A stretch of DNA of 64,000 bases from Leishmania mexicana MHOM/GT/2001/U1103 (GCF_000234665.1 NC_018312.1:1173791-1237790), one strand, 5' to 3'. Counted from the stretch's first letter, positions 21,144-32,700 are shown. The notes: a model not told the origin generated them from the sequence alone. Numbers and translations: made by a program.

Positions 21144-24100
21144 ATGCTGTCCATGTTCAAGAACAAAAAGGGGTTCTCGGTGCTCTTCCATGGTGAAGAG
21201 GAGGCGAGACAGTCCGACCAGGTGACGGAGTCATCGGTGCTTCCCCGCCCCTCCGCCCAACTCCGTGATAGCGCAGCTCGTCCGAATGGGAGCGGAGTCG
21301 CGCAGTATCCTTGTCAGCGGTGCTCAAAGCGCTTCTCTGCTCTAGAATCTGACGACGAAACGGAGGCGGCGTACCAGTGCTACCGCTGTCAGTATCCTAC
21401 ATGTCCACAGTGTCGCGAGCCGGCGGCGGGCTTCCCGCCGTGGGTGTGCTGCGTCTGCAGCGGCTTCAAGTCGATGATGTGGCTCCTGGAGAGGACGCGA
21501 GCGGGGCCCATGCTGGTAACAAGGATTGTGGAATACTGCGATCCACGTGGGCAGCGGCTGATGCGGTCGATGTTCCGATTTACGTTGCAGCAGTATCACT
21601 CGCCGACGCCGCGCCTTTCGATCACGCTCGCGGGACGTGCGAGTGACGGTCACGCTGGCAGCGGCCCGCCATCCAGCTCGCGGCCGGCTTCGCAGACGCC
21701 GCCCGCCTGCCCAACCCCTAGAACATGGACGAGCTCGCGCCTGTCCGGCGAACGCAGCAGTGTCCGCCTCAGTCAGGTGCCCGCGAGCTTCAGCAACGTA
21801 CGCCGACCGTCGTCGTGTACGCACCCCAAGCGCGCATCACTGCTGCGCTCGGTGCGTCAGTCGCACTCGGACGCGGCACTCGCCTTCGATGCCGGCACCG
21901 GGGCTGGAGCAGAAGACGCGATTAAGGAAAACTCCCCTGCGGTCGAGCGCGGCGTCCGCGGCTCTGAAGTGCTGCGCCGCATCGAGGAGGCCGTCGGTGT
22001 CGTGGAGTACTCGCCCGAGTCGACATGGCGGACACCATGCGACCCGGGCACAGAGGCGGAGAACAATGACGAGCCCTTGTCGTTGCTCCCGGATGGCGGT
22101 GCGCGCTTTTCACTGCTGGAAGATCGCTGCACCGCTGTAGCCAACATCTACAGCGTTGGAACACCCCACGTGTCGTCAGTCGGCTCGACTTTACGGGCAG
22201 TCGTAGTGGAGTCGGAGGCGCCGTCGCCGCACGCGCGTCCGAGCGGACATGCCGCATTTCAGCGCGAAGCGCTGCAGCCGCAACTGGCGAGCACCAACTG
22301 CACCACAACGCCGACGGAGGGCGAGAGTGTCGTTCTGCCAGCGACCGCCGCTCTTGCGCCTGAGGCGTCGTGGAGGAGGATGACTCCTCCCCAGGAACCC
22401 TGCCGCCTGGGCCACAGCGTGAGCCCCACCTCTAGCGGGTCAGGCCGCAGTGCTAGTCCGGCACCGCGCTTTCCTACCTTTGGGCAGTTCTTGGACGAAC
22501 ACGTCGGCATGAGTGCCGGTGACACACACCTGCCACGCGACTCGAACGTGTTGGTGACGGTATCGCCCGAAACAGAGAACAGTGACGAGGATAGCGGTGG
22601 TGTGATCGAGCTTGGCGGCGGGCGGTGTGTCGACCGCCTCGCGACCACCGGCGGCAAAGCCAACGAAGGACTGCACACGCCACGTGGCGTGCAGCCGCAG
22701 ACTCCTTTGTCGACTGGCGGCGGCGGCTCATCGGGCTTTCGTGGCGCACGCCGCACAAGTGGACTGAGCGAGTTCACCCCTACTCGAGTGCTGGACATGT
22801 CGAGCGCGCGCGTCACGCTTCACCGCCGCAGCTCCAGTCGCCGCCGTACCACGCGAGGAAGCCTGCAAGAGATCCAGGCCCCCCATCTCTACGGTGAGAG
22901 CAGCGCTAAGACCAGCGCGGCAGGAAACGCACGGCGCAGCGGACAGATGCACGAGTCTCCATATATGTACGACCTGCCGACCCAGTTCGGTTCTCACGGA
23001 AAACCAGCAGGCCCGGCGAACGGGCAGCTGCGGCGCCAGAATGCGCCGCTGGCCACGCGTACCGCAGGCCGTGCGCTCGGCAGCGATGGCCGCCAGCGGC
23101 TGGTGCGGCAGCACTCTCGCACCGTAGCGCCGCCGCAGCGCACCGCCTCTCGCAACAACGCGCTGCAGCGGATGCCCTCACGTAACGGGGCGCTGGCTCG
23201 AACGAACTCCTCCTTCGCGCATCTGACGCGCACCGCTTCCTCACACGGCTACGGCCCCTCCTTTGCGCGGACGAACAGCACCACCGCGCACGCCCTGGCC
23301 AGCACACCCGCCGAACGTGGTCATCTCACCGGAGGCGGCGCGGGCTGCGGACGCCTGCAGCGCACCGATTCGGTAAAGCTCACGGGCATTGGCGCGGGCT
23401 ATGGTGCGGCAGCGCGTGCCGCACCGCAACGCACTGCCGTTTTGGAGCGCACGCACTTGGGCTACGGGATACCACCTGCTGCCGCCGGCGCTTCGTCCTT
23501 GTACTCCTCTCCTCTCAAACGAACTCTCTCGTCCTTGTCACCGCTGAAGCGCACCACATCGAATGTGTGCCTTCGAAGTGACGGCTCGGCGCCATTTGGC
23601 CGAAGACAATACGTTTCGGGTCTCACGCGTTCCGTGACGACCAACATCGGTTTTGCCCGTACCAGCTCCGCCACCGCGTCCCGGGGCGGCGCGCCGTCTC
23701 GCCACGCCCCTCGGACTTTCGGGCGTACGGCCACCGGCACGGACCTATACCAGTTCTCGCGCGGCCGCATTTATGAAGGACCTCGTTGCCGTCCTGTGCC
23801 GACTTTCCTGGCGTCGTCTGCAGCCGTGTGCGGAAGGGGAAGGGGAGCACCGAGCATCTACCACCGTGTTGTGGGTACCTCTCCAGTGCGGGGCACCCCT
23901 ACTGCTGCGCGCACGACGACGCCAACGATGGGCCGCAGACGCTTCCCAACGTCAACGGCGTTCTCTCGCACCGGCACGGGGACGCGTAACTTTGAGCGTC
24001 AGCACAGCAACGTTCTGCGCGAGTCTGCATATCGCTCTGGTGGGGTAGTGCGGCGGACAGTCGACCCAGCGCCAACGCTAGTCGGTGCGACGCGACGCAA

Positions 24101-24602
24101 GGCTGTTGGAAGCGGGCTGCACCGCACTCCGTCGGCGACTGGTGCCGCCAACGGCGCCGCTGTAACGCCACGCACCCCCCGTCGGTACATCATTGCGAGT
24201 GTCTCGACGGCTGCGACGCCAGTTGCAGTCAATGGCGGCGGATCGCACAGCGTATTGAGGCCGGTGCTGTCATCGGTTGCCAGTAGCCCAAAGCCGCGTA
24301 GCAGCCACGACTCCAATGCCAGCGGCGGGACGGCCGGCTACAGCAGCTATACGGGCAGCGCACATGCAGAGTCGGAGAAAGCGGGTGTTGTCGAGCCTGG
24401 GATTGGGCAGACAAGCGGGCAGCGATGTCGCCCGCTTGTCGGAGCCACCACTGTGAAGGAAAAGGCTCCCTTGCACGTGGCAACGCTGAACCGCCGTGCG
24501 GCGGCTGCCTCTGCCTCTGCCGCTGCCACTGCACCCCGCAGGACTGGGAGAGCAGCGCAGGCGAGTCCCTTCGCGAGACAGAACAGTCGCCTCAATTTCT
24601 GA
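21144..24602 (+). CDS. Large Cys-rich, Arg/Thr/Ser-repeat protein, function unknown
   Basis: 1152 residues from the first in-frame ATG (21144; another at 21153). The frame stays open 85 codons further upstream but without ATG. Near the N-terminus are four paired-cysteine sites: C57xxC60, C79xxC82, C87xxC90 and a CCVC cluster near 100-103, which look like a zinc-binding RING/FYVE-like module. Most of the rest is Ser/Thr/Arg/Pro-rich. Between about residues 650 and 875 there is a degenerate short repeat of the form hydrophobic-x-R-T-x-S (examples QRTAS, ARTNS, TRTAS, QRTDS, KRTLS, KRTTS, ARTSS), about 15 copies at irregular spacing. Such R-x-x-S/T sites are typical basophilic-kinase targets. 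Location and function unknown; a scaffold or cytoskeleton-associated role is a guess. Confidence 0.8.
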   Translation: MLSMFKNKKGFSVLFHGEEEARQSDQVTESSVLPRPSAQLRDSAARPNGSGVAQYPCQRCSKRFSALESDDETEAAYQCYRCQYPTCPQCREPAAGFPPWVCCVCSGFKSMMWLLERTRAGPMLVTRIVEYCDPRGQRLMRSMFRFTLQQYHSPTPRLSITLAGRASDGHAGSGPPSSSRPASQTPPACPTPRTWTSSRLSGERSSVRLSQVPASFSNVRRPSSCTHPKRASLLRSVRQSHSDAALAFDAGTGAGAEDAIKENSPAVERGVRGSEVLRRIEEAVGVVEYSPESTWRTPCDPGTEAENNDEPLSLLPDGGARFSLLEDRCTAVANIYSVGTPHVSSVGSTLRAVVVESEAPSPHARPSGHAAFQREALQPQLASTNCTTTPTEGESVVLPATAALAPEASWRRMTPPQEPCRLGHSVSPTSSGSGRSASPAPRFPTFGQFLDEHVGMSAGDTHLPRDSNVLVTVSPETENSDEDSGGVIELGGGRCVDRLATTGGKANEGLHTPRGVQPQTPLSTGGGGSSGFRGARRTSGLSEFTPTRVLDMSSARVTLHRRSSSRRRTTRGSLQEIQAPHLYGESSAKTSAAGNARRSGQMHESPYMYDLPTQFGSHGKPAGPANGQLRRQNAPLATRTAGRALGSDGRQRLVRQHSRTVAPPQRTASRNNALQRMPSRNGALARTNSSFAHLTRTASSHGYGPSFARTNSTTAHALASTPAERGHLTGGGAGCGRLQRTDSVKLTGIGAGYGAAARAAPQRTAVLERTHLGYGIPPAAAGASSLYSSPLKRTLSSLSPLKRTTSNVCLRSDGSAPFGRRQYVSGLTRSVTTNIGFARTSSATASRGGAPSRHAPRTFGRTATGTDLYQFSRGRIYEGPRCRPVPTFLASSAAVCGRGRGAPSIYHRVVGTSPVRGTPTAARTTTPTMGRRRFPTSTAFSRTGTGTRNFERQHSNVLRESAYRSGGVVRRTVDPAPTLVGATRRKAVGSGLHRTPSATGAANGAAVTPRTPRRYIIASVSTAATPVAVNGGGSHSVLRPVLSSVASSPKPRSSHDSNASGGTAGYSSYTGSAHAESEKAGVVEPGIGQTSGQRCRPLVGATTVKEKAPLHVATLNRRAAAASASAAATAPRRTGRAAQASPFARQNSRLNF

Positions 24603-27033
24603 GCGTCGCACGGGCAGGCGTCTGTGTACGTGCGATTTCCGTCCTTGGTGCCTCATCCCTCTCCCTCTCTCTTACGGACTCTCTCGCAGACCCTCGAGTC
24701 CATACCCATAACTCCATGTTCTTCCTCATGCCCGTGTGGGTGTGCGAGAGCGTGACGATGTGCGTGTGTGTGTCCTATTCTAGTGTCCCTCTCTTCGATT
24801 TGTATGCGTATGGCAGCACGGTGACGCTCATCGGTGCGTCGTCTTTCCAAGTCGAGCAGCGGTTTCCTGATGTGTGTGTGCCTGTCTGTCTCTCTTTTCC
24901 TTTCCTTCTCGAGAGCTTCATGCCGCATCTTTGTCCGTGGTCGCCACGGCTGTAGAATTCTGCTTGTACCGATGCGCATGTGCACGCGCGTCTTGGTGAT
25001 GGATGTCACCACCCAGTTGTTTCTGTTCGAACTCTTCCTCCGTTACCTTTTCTTTTTTTTCTCTGTGTGTATGTGTGGTTGCGTTGAATGCCCTTGCGTT
25101 TTAGATATGCCTTCCATGCGAAGGAAGGCTAGTGGTGCGGCGGACGGAGAGGCCAGATGGGGCCGTCTGACGACAGCACGGCAGGGGAGGTTCTCTAGGT
25201 GGAATGGCCCTCCGTCCGTCATCTGTCTCTCTTTTCTTTTTTTTCCTCGCTTCTGTCCTCTTCTCTTTCGGCACTTCCGCCGCGTCCCGCGCCTGTCCGA
25301 TGTACGTGTGTCGCTTCTGTTTTTTCTTTTATGGCGGCGGCGAGGGGGGGCATCTGCTCCCTGCCCTCCTCCCCCTCTCCCTCCCTCCTGTCCTTCCTCT
25401 CACGACCTCGCCGCTCGCCCGCTCACCCGCTCACCGAGGACACGACACATGTGCACGGCGCAAATGGAAGTGGGGCTCATCGTTGGTCATTCCGCTCTCT
25501 CTTTACGTCGGCCTTGGCGCAGCTCCGCTTGTGAACGGAGCCCTCACCCCTTTCCCCGCATTGTACCGTTGTGGGACGCTGCGAAGCCGCCCGGGAGAAG
25601 GAGCGATGAAAACGGCAAAGGGAGGCGGGAGCGGGGATGGGATGCCCTCCCGCTTATAGAGACTACACGCGCACGCACATGCTTGTCTGTGAACTTGCGT
25701 GTGGGTGCACACAAGCCGAGGCGCTGCCCGGCACAGGCTGACCGCCAACAAGAGCAAACGTGGTCGGGCATGTGCGTCGCTCTGTCAAACGTATGTCTGT
25801 GGCTGCGCGTGTCGCTCTCTGGACGGTGTTGTGGCCTGCGTGTTCGTTGTAGCCTTTCGTGTTTTGGCTGATGTGCGTCTTGTGTCTTTTCTCATTGTAC
25901 GATTGGCGTTTGCGCTCCTAGATCCAGTGTCCTGCGTGAAGCCAAGTGGGGGCGTGGCATCTCTCTGAGGAGAGGGCACAGTTTTCTACCCTCCCCTCCC
26001 CCACCCCCCGCCCCCGACCACCTATCAAAGATGGATGGATAATGAGTTACACATCCGCCCTTCCTGCTCCCCACACCCGTTGTACATACATCTCGGCGTA
26101 TGACTAGGCAGTTGCAGCCGTGCTCGTTCTACCCCAGTCGCATAAGAGCTGATAAGCACAAGGAGAGTGGACGCCGATGTTCCGCCCTGTTCCTCGCCAT
26201 CTTTCTGTTCAATATCTCTTTGTTTCGCGTGCCGTGCCGCACGGGACTGCACAGTACGTTTGGGCAGTAAGGTGGGGGTGGAGAGGGAGAGGCACTGCAT
26301 ACATACCTGTCTGTGCGTGCGTGCGTGTGTATACGTGTCCCTTCTCATCCATTGTTGCACGTCCCCCTCCTCCTCCTCATCCCCCTCGGCACATAGCGGT
26401 GGGACGAGGTCGCGGTGTGTGTGTGGGGGGGAGGGGGAGGAGGGGGTGCACGGCCGTGCCATCTTCTACTCGTCCAGTGCAAGCGAGATGTTCATGCTGC
26501 CTGCCAGTGTTGTTTCTAGTAGCCGTGCACTTTGAGCAGTGCCCCCACCCACACCCTCAGTGACGTCATGGACGGCCCCCTTCTCGCCTTCTGTCTCGCG
26601 TTATTTCTAGTGTCCGTGTCCTCAGAGTAGGCCCCGCACCGATTCGGCGCCGTTCATGTCTGCACCCGGCGAGCGAGGAGGCGGGAGGGACGGGTGGCCC
26701 CCGCACACTCTCTCGTGAGTGCACACAGGCGCAGGCATATACGCGGATCTGTGCTCTTGCATAGAACAGACGCGCTCTGCTCCTGCCGGTGTGCGCCCCC
26801 TCTCCGCGCACGCGGCACGACCACAAACGCGCACCGGCCCGTTGTCGGATGGGCTGGGGCAACTTTCCTGGCTCGCTTCATGGCCTCCGTGTCACTCTCC
26901 CGTCCCTCCACCTCCACCACCTCCTCTCATCTCTCCTCCTCTCACGCCGGCGAAGGAAAGAGTGTCTTCCACGCCCACCCACTCCCAGTTAGAGGGGCAA
27001 GTGCGCGACGACTGGCTGACTAGAGCGAGCGTC
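24603..27033 (+). other. Long intergenic region
   Basis: 2.43 kb, the third longest gap. It contains GT-rich and CT-rich stretches. A 345-codon frame at 24834-25871 is rich in Cys/Phe/Leu/Ser low complexity from CT/GT tracts and is not supported as a gene. Nothing else recognised. Confidence 0.55.
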
Positions 27034-28791
27034 ATGTTGGCTAGCGCTGTTTCAGACGCAGGCGTAGTTGTCGACGTCGTGGTGCATAGACGAGCCTTGA
27101 GCAGTTCCCTCCAAGGCAACGTAGTTGTCGACGCTGCTGCAGTGGAGGCGTACGAGTGCGGAGATGCCGAGGCGATTCTCTCGGCGAACGTGGCGGGGCC
27201 ACGCCTAAATATGGGTATGGCTAGTATTCCCTCAGCTCGCACACTGCCGCGGAATGCGGGGCAGCAGGCGGAACGAGAGCATCCTGTCGTCGACCCTGGC
27301 TTCTTCTACGTATGCACCCCCGTGAACCCCAGGGTCACGCAGCGCGTATTCCATTACTTAAACATTGTACCATTTGGGCTGCATCGCCCCTCGGAGGTGT
27401 TTGGCGTGGTGGGACGTCATACAAACCTCGGCCTGGTGTCTGGGGTGACAAAGGACGGCCAGTATCGTCTCGTGCCCTACCCACCACAGCAGCCGCAGCC
27501 ACTGTACCTTGAGCGGGCACGGTGCTTGCCACAGTGCTCCTACCACCACGACTGTCCTGCCACTGGGACCATCGACCCTTCGTGGCTCCGCCGCATCCGA
27601 CACGAAAGCCGCAGTGAACGTGCGCAGCAAGCGACGAAGAAGTTCTTCTGTCAGGCCACTGCGCGGCAGGGGTGGGGCAGACACCGCCCGAGCAATCCCT
27701 GCTCTACCTCCGTAGTGCAGCGCGCGAGTGCATTGGTAGTGTCTGGGGGCTTGACTTCACCCCAGCTTGGGGTGAGTAGGCCGCTCTCACGCACACGTCA
27801 GCGCGGCATGCACGCGGTGCCGTTGGGTACCGCACCTTCTTTGCCAGAGCTCCCGACAGCCATCGCGCCAGCGGCGAAGGACCCTTACCCTGCCCCTCGA
27901 CCTCCCCTGGAGGAAACACCGACGTACTCCTCGCCGCTGGCTGCAGAATTTGTGCCGCTTGGTGGGCACGCAGATGCCGATGACGTGCCATCGCCGGTGA
28001 TGGTTGCCGCTACTGAGGAGTCGCGGGAGGTGTTATGTACACTAGCGGAGCTGCAGCTCCCTCCTACCCTCGCGCTGCATGAACCCGTTCCACCCCTTCG
28101 TGTAGGCACGCGCGTTGTCGCTCGCCGCCTGGGGTGCTCAGAGGTACTTCACATGGGAACTGTGCTGGCAGTCAGCTTTGATGTCACCTACACCATTCAC
28201 TACGACGCCGACGGCGGCATCGACAAGGGTGTTCTTCACAATGACGTGCACATGCTCCACGCTGGGGACGAGGGTGCTGCCCAGGGCCGACAACGACCAC
28301 GGCACCAGTGCGCGCGCGAGCGCGGCAGGGAGCCGTGCACGGTGCGGGATCAAGTCATCGTGGAAGTCGCGCAGCGGCCACAGCAGGCCGTCGTCATGGC
28401 CGCCCTCGGCAGTGGTCGATATCAAGTTGCCGTCGCCACGGCACCAGTGCCCTTGACTGAGGTGGAAGCCTGCCATGTGTTGTCGGTGGTGCCGGTGCTC
28501 GTCGGTGCCGTGTTCGCGCCTCCGCATCACCTCACCCTCTTCCGCCAACTTGATACGACCGGGACGGGGCACGTTAGCTGGAAAGACATGCGGCACTTTA
28601 TCCTTTCATGGGAAGGCTTTGGCCAGCCCCTCTCCTTCCGGCGACTGGGTGAGATCCAGCGCGACATGTGCATCTGCAAAGGCAGCATGGGGCCGCAGCT
28701 GCTGTCGAAGATACCGGTCCAGGAGGAGGGGGATCAGCTATCCTTTCAAGATTTCGAATACGTGCTCTTACGCGCTGAGAATCTGCTCTAG
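27034..28791 (+). CDS. Protein with Tudor-like and EF-hand-like segments, function unknown
   Basis: 585 residues from the first in-frame ATG (27034); the frame is open another 105 codons upstream but has no ATG and a Pro-rich, non-coding character. Residues about 357-410 (GTRVVARR, then GTVLAVSFDVTYTIHYDADGG) have the small beta-barrel pattern of Tudor/chromo-like domains, including an aromatic-rich strand. Near the C-terminus, D507-D518 (DTTGTGHVSWKD) fits a 12-residue EF-hand loop with D at positions 1 and 12 and G at position 6; a second, less convincing EF-like segment follows near 560-585. The middle (about 230-350) is Pro/Ser-rich. This mix recalls large kinetoplastid proteins that combine Tudor-like barrels with calcium-binding modules, but the family is not recognised. 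Confidence 0.72.
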   Translation: MLASAVSDAGVVVDVVVHRRALSSSLQGNVVVDAAAVEAYECGDAEAILSANVAGPRLNMGMASIPSARTLPRNAGQQAEREHPVVDPGFFYVCTPVNPRVTQRVFHYLNIVPFGLHRPSEVFGVVGRHTNLGLVSGVTKDGQYRLVPYPPQQPQPLYLERARCLPQCSYHHDCPATGTIDPSWLRRIRHESRSERAQQATKKFFCQATARQGWGRHRPSNPCSTSVVQRASALVVSGGLTSPQLGVSRPLSRTRQRGMHAVPLGTAPSLPELPTAIAPAAKDPYPAPRPPLEETPTYSSPLAAEFVPLGGHADADDVPSPVMVAATEESREVLCTLAELQLPPTLALHEPVPPLRVGTRVVARRLGCSEVLHMGTVLAVSFDVTYTIHYDADGGIDKGVLHNDVHMLHAGDEGAAQGRQRPRHQCARERGREPCTVRDQVIVEVAQRPQQAVVMAALGSGRYQVAVATAPVPLTEVEACHVLSVVPVLVGAVFAPPHHLTLFRQLDTTGTGHVSWKDMRHFILSWEGFGQPLSFRRLGEIQRDMCICKGSMGPQLLSKIPVQEEGDQLSFQDFEYVLLRAENLL

Positions 28792-29734
28792 TCGCCATGA
28801 GACCACCACTTGTGCGCCGTCTCCTGCTCCTGTGCAAGTGTCTGCGTCTGTGTGTGCGCCTGTGCTGCGGCTGCTACGCCCGCCGAGCATATGATGTACT
28901 ATGTTTGAATTACCATCATCTGTTCGTATTTTTCCCCTGAGTGCGGTTCTTCTTCTCCCCCTCCCCTCCCCTACCGCCTGCTGATGCGGGGACCACCTCA
29001 GTCTCATATCATACAGGGCCCAGTACCCACCCTCCGTGTGCCGAGGGACAATGCTGGACTTGGCGGGCGCTCTGCCGGACAGACTCGCAGCCATGATGAT
29101 CGCGTTTGTGCCAGCTCACTACGAATCATGTCGGTGATTCAAACAAGTCTACGCAACCGCCTGCGGCTCTTCTGCTTGTTTAGCCGCGCTGCGGCGATGT
29201 TGAGCGTAATCCTGGGCTCCCAGCCTGCGCTGCGTGGCAGTAGAAGTGCAGGGGGAGGGTGGGTGGGTGGGTGGGGGGGGGCTGAGCGACGCCAAAGGGT
29301 GTTTTTTTGGTCCCGGTTCCTGGACATGGCCGTGGTGTAGAAGAGGTGGGTGACCGGTGGCTATGTACGCGTGTACACGCTTGCTGGCTTGTTCGTGGTG
29401 GAATGGGCACGTTGACGAAAAGAAGACGTCGTATGATCGCTCACTGCGCGCACCACTGCCTCCCCTCCCCCCCCCCCTTCGCTTAGTACTGCCGCAACGG
29501 CGGCCACTACAGTCGCTGCACTCCCTCCATCCCCACCTCCTCCTCTCTTATTTTCCTGCGTTGTGCGTGCCTGCGGAGTGCGGGGTGTGTGGCACGTGGG
29601 CGATGAACAGCGCGCGTCTCTCGCCGCCCCACTCGGCCTTACCTCTTGCTCACCTCTCGCCTGGAGGGTGAGATGCCCATCGCATTGCTCGAAATTCTAC
29701 ACACGTCCCTTTCTCCGCGAGCTGTCCGTGAGTC
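28792..29734 (+). other. Intergenic region containing a SIDER-like copy
   Basis: 943 bases. The middle (28976-29412) resembles a second copy near 49 kb. A C-rich tract at 29460-29480 and a CT tract at 29521-29558 precede the XPF gene. Confidence 0.55.
28976..29412 (+). repeat. SIDER-like degenerate retroposon, copy A (truncated)
   Basis: Blocks shared with 48938-49656 in the same order: TGATGCGGGG-ACCACCTC, GTCTCATACAGGG-type sequence, GGCGGGCGCT, GCCAGCTCAC with GAATC-TG following, and GTGGTGGAATGG-CACG near the end. The copy is about 440 bases, shorter than its partner. It lies just after a gene on the same strand, where Leishmania SIDER elements sit. The family name is inferred from location, length and degeneracy, not from a database comparison. 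Confidence 0.5.
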
Positions 29735-32700
29735 ATGAGCGTGGAGGAGAACATCACCCCTGCACCAGGGGACACTTTTCGGACATGCTCGGAATTCATT
29801 GGAGCCGTCTCCGCACGCGAGATGCCGGACAACCCTAGCGTGCAGCTGTGCATCCTCAGCATCGGTTTCGATGTTGAGAGTGTCATCGCGCAGCTGCTGC
29901 ACCAGCGCATGACTCTGAACAAGCCACACCGACGTGTTTACTGCGTGGTCGTCCCCGATCGCCTTCTTCCCGGGGTGATGACACGCTTCGCCAGCGCCAT
30001 CGAGCATCATCTGGCGCTGAGGCATGCGAGGAAGACATTACCGCGCCAAGCCGATGCATCTGCGGCAGTAGGGTCCTGTCTGGCGCCTCCTATTCCGGTG
30101 GTTGCCGTTGAAGAGGGCACGGGCACCAAGGAGCGCTGCACGGTGTTTCAGCGTGGGGCGGTGGTGGTTCTTACCAGTCACTCTCTGTGCGCTGATCTAC
30201 TGCACCGGCGGCTGGCGGTGGAGCTGGTTGGAATGGCTGTGCTGGCGTTGCCGCATTCGCTGCTGGGCAGAGGGCGTCAGCAAGATGGGCTGGCACCGCA
30301 GACGGCCTTCTGCGCTGAGCTGCTGCTGCGTAGTAGCAGCGGTGCGGCTGGCGGGCAGAGACCCCCGCCCATTGTCCTCGTCTCGGATGCGCCGGTGCTC
30401 ATGCAGAGTCTTGTACACCGGCATCACATGGGGGCGGAGCGGTTTGTGCAGCAGATGCACGTTGGCGACGTTCAGCTGTTCCCGAGATTTCGCCTGGACT
30501 TTGTGAGGCACTTTGAGGAACTCAGTCGCACTCCGCAGCGTTCACTGGCTGTGGATCGTGTTGTGGCTCCGGTGTCGGCGAGTGTCTTGGCCTTGGACGA
30601 CCTCCTCGCGAAGATCGTGTTGGAGACGCTGCAGGAGCTGCAGCGTTTGGAGCAGCAGCTGCACATGCGGAACAGCGCCAGCAGTGGCGACTGCTACTCC
30701 GGGGCGTCGGCTGCGGGGGGCTCACACCCACACGCGCGGTCCTTTGCGGCCCGGTGTGCTACCGCTGCGGCAGAAGCCGACGAGGATACCGGCGCGCACC
30801 GCTTTCTGCCGCGCGCCAGGCTCACGGCAAGTACCGTAAACGGCCATCTCGACTACAGCACCTACCCGCGCATCAACACGGCCAGGGGAACCAGTGCTGC
30901 GTCGTACATCCGCCGCGGCTGGCGTGCATCGACGCAGCACGACGACAAGGGCATTCTCTTTAGCGGCATCAGCGAGACGGCGGCTCTCTCCGTGGACTTC
31001 TCCGACCTCGACGGCGATCTCCGCGCGGTGGTGCGCTGTCACGAGTCTCACTGGCCGTACCGGCTCCTCACGGAAAGTCTCATCGACGTTCGGCGTCTGC
31101 GCCGTGCTGCGCGTGGAACGGCGTACACATTTCTTCTCGAGTTGGAGTCGGTGCTGGAGCGTCGACTGCCGCGGCGCAGCGTCTACGGCACCGGGACAAC
31201 GCCACCTGCCGCGCTGTGGACTCTCTCTTCTCACTTCCACGACGTTGTCACGGTCGCAACACACCGCATCGGGACCGTGGTGTACAAAAGCAGTGCTGCC
31301 TCCGTCGCGCTCTCTACTCCTACGCACGGTGCCGCAACGCGTCCTGCGAGCTCTGCTGAGGATGTGGTCGTGGTGGTGGACAGCAGCAGCGACAGCGAGG
31401 AGAAGCGCAAGGGGCTACAGGATGTGGTCGCGGCCTCTGCCGCTGCTGCGCCGCCCGACCAGGTGGCGACCTCGGCAGGTGCCACAATGGTGCCTCAGCT
31501 CATACCCAATGCGGAGGAACACGAAACGGATGTGGAGGTGGTGGTGCGGCTGGTGGTGAGCTGGTGTCGCACAGTGTTGCGGCGTGGCGCACGCAAAGGC
31601 GACGCCGCGACGGATGTGTCAGCGGCTCAACCCACCCTGCTTTTTCTTACTTTCGGCACCAACGCCGTCGTGCGTTACACGGAACGCCTCACAAACTCGC
31701 TGGAGGCTTACCAGCGACTGCAGCTTCGGCGTTTCATGCGTGTGTACCAGTCCAAGTACGGCGTGGAGTTGACGGAGTTCGTCGAGGCCCAGTCGACAGA
31801 GGCTGCGGCGTCGCAGCTGGGTACAGAGCTCTTCACCAGCGCAGAGGACGTCGATGACGCCTCCAGCGACGTGGAGGGAGACGTGACAACGGACGAGGAC
31901 AACGGCACTGATGACCGCAGAGATTCACGTGCCGCGGCCTCCCTGAGGCGCCGTCTGTCGAGTCAAGGCGGCCGTGCCACCGCCGCTACACAGCGCGACG
32001 CAGGTCCTTTGTACACTGATGGAGGCAGTAGCAGCCAGGGAGTGATGATGGACATCGGCGCAGGCGCCTTCCACCAAGCCCTCCTCTCACAGCTGCCGCC
32101 GCTCCTCGCCAAAGGCGGCGAGAGGGCAGACATGAGATGCGACAGTGAGCCTGAACCTGCACCACCGGCTTCCCTTGCCACTCCGCTGCTAATGCTGGAG
32201 AGGGTCAGGGAGGGGGTCGTGACGCTCTGCCCCGATTGCCGTGGCGCCAACGGGGGCGGCAGTGCCACTGCCACCACTTCTTTCCAGCGGATGCCACGCG
32301 TGTTGGTGTTCGACGCATCCGCGATGTCTGCAACAGAGATGACCATGCTGCTGGATGGCTCACACACTGCTTTACAGCTTGATGTCCCGTCGACGGCAGC
32401 AGCGCGGATGTCTGGCGCGCCCACCAACGGCACCCAGGGGAGTGACAGCGTCAGGGCCTGCCTGCGCGTTGAGCGGGTGGTGTTGGCGCGTCAGGAGCTG
32501 GTGCTTCTCCGTCAGCTTGAGATGGCGCAGGACGAGCTGCCGGCGGAGCGGCTTGCCACTATCAAGGTGCAGCTCGTCACAACTAGCCTGGCGGAGCTCG
32601 ACTTCAAAAAGGCAGTGCAGGCAGAGCAGCAGGCCTTCGAGAGCCTCGCGCACACGAAAGCCACACTGACCGGGACGCTGCTCGTTGACCAGACATCGTT

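Noticed and set aside
24834..25871. 345-codon forward frame in the gap after the repeat protein
   Set aside because: Phe/Cys/Ser/Leu/Arg low complexity produced by CT and GT tracts; it does not resemble the real coding sequences of the window.
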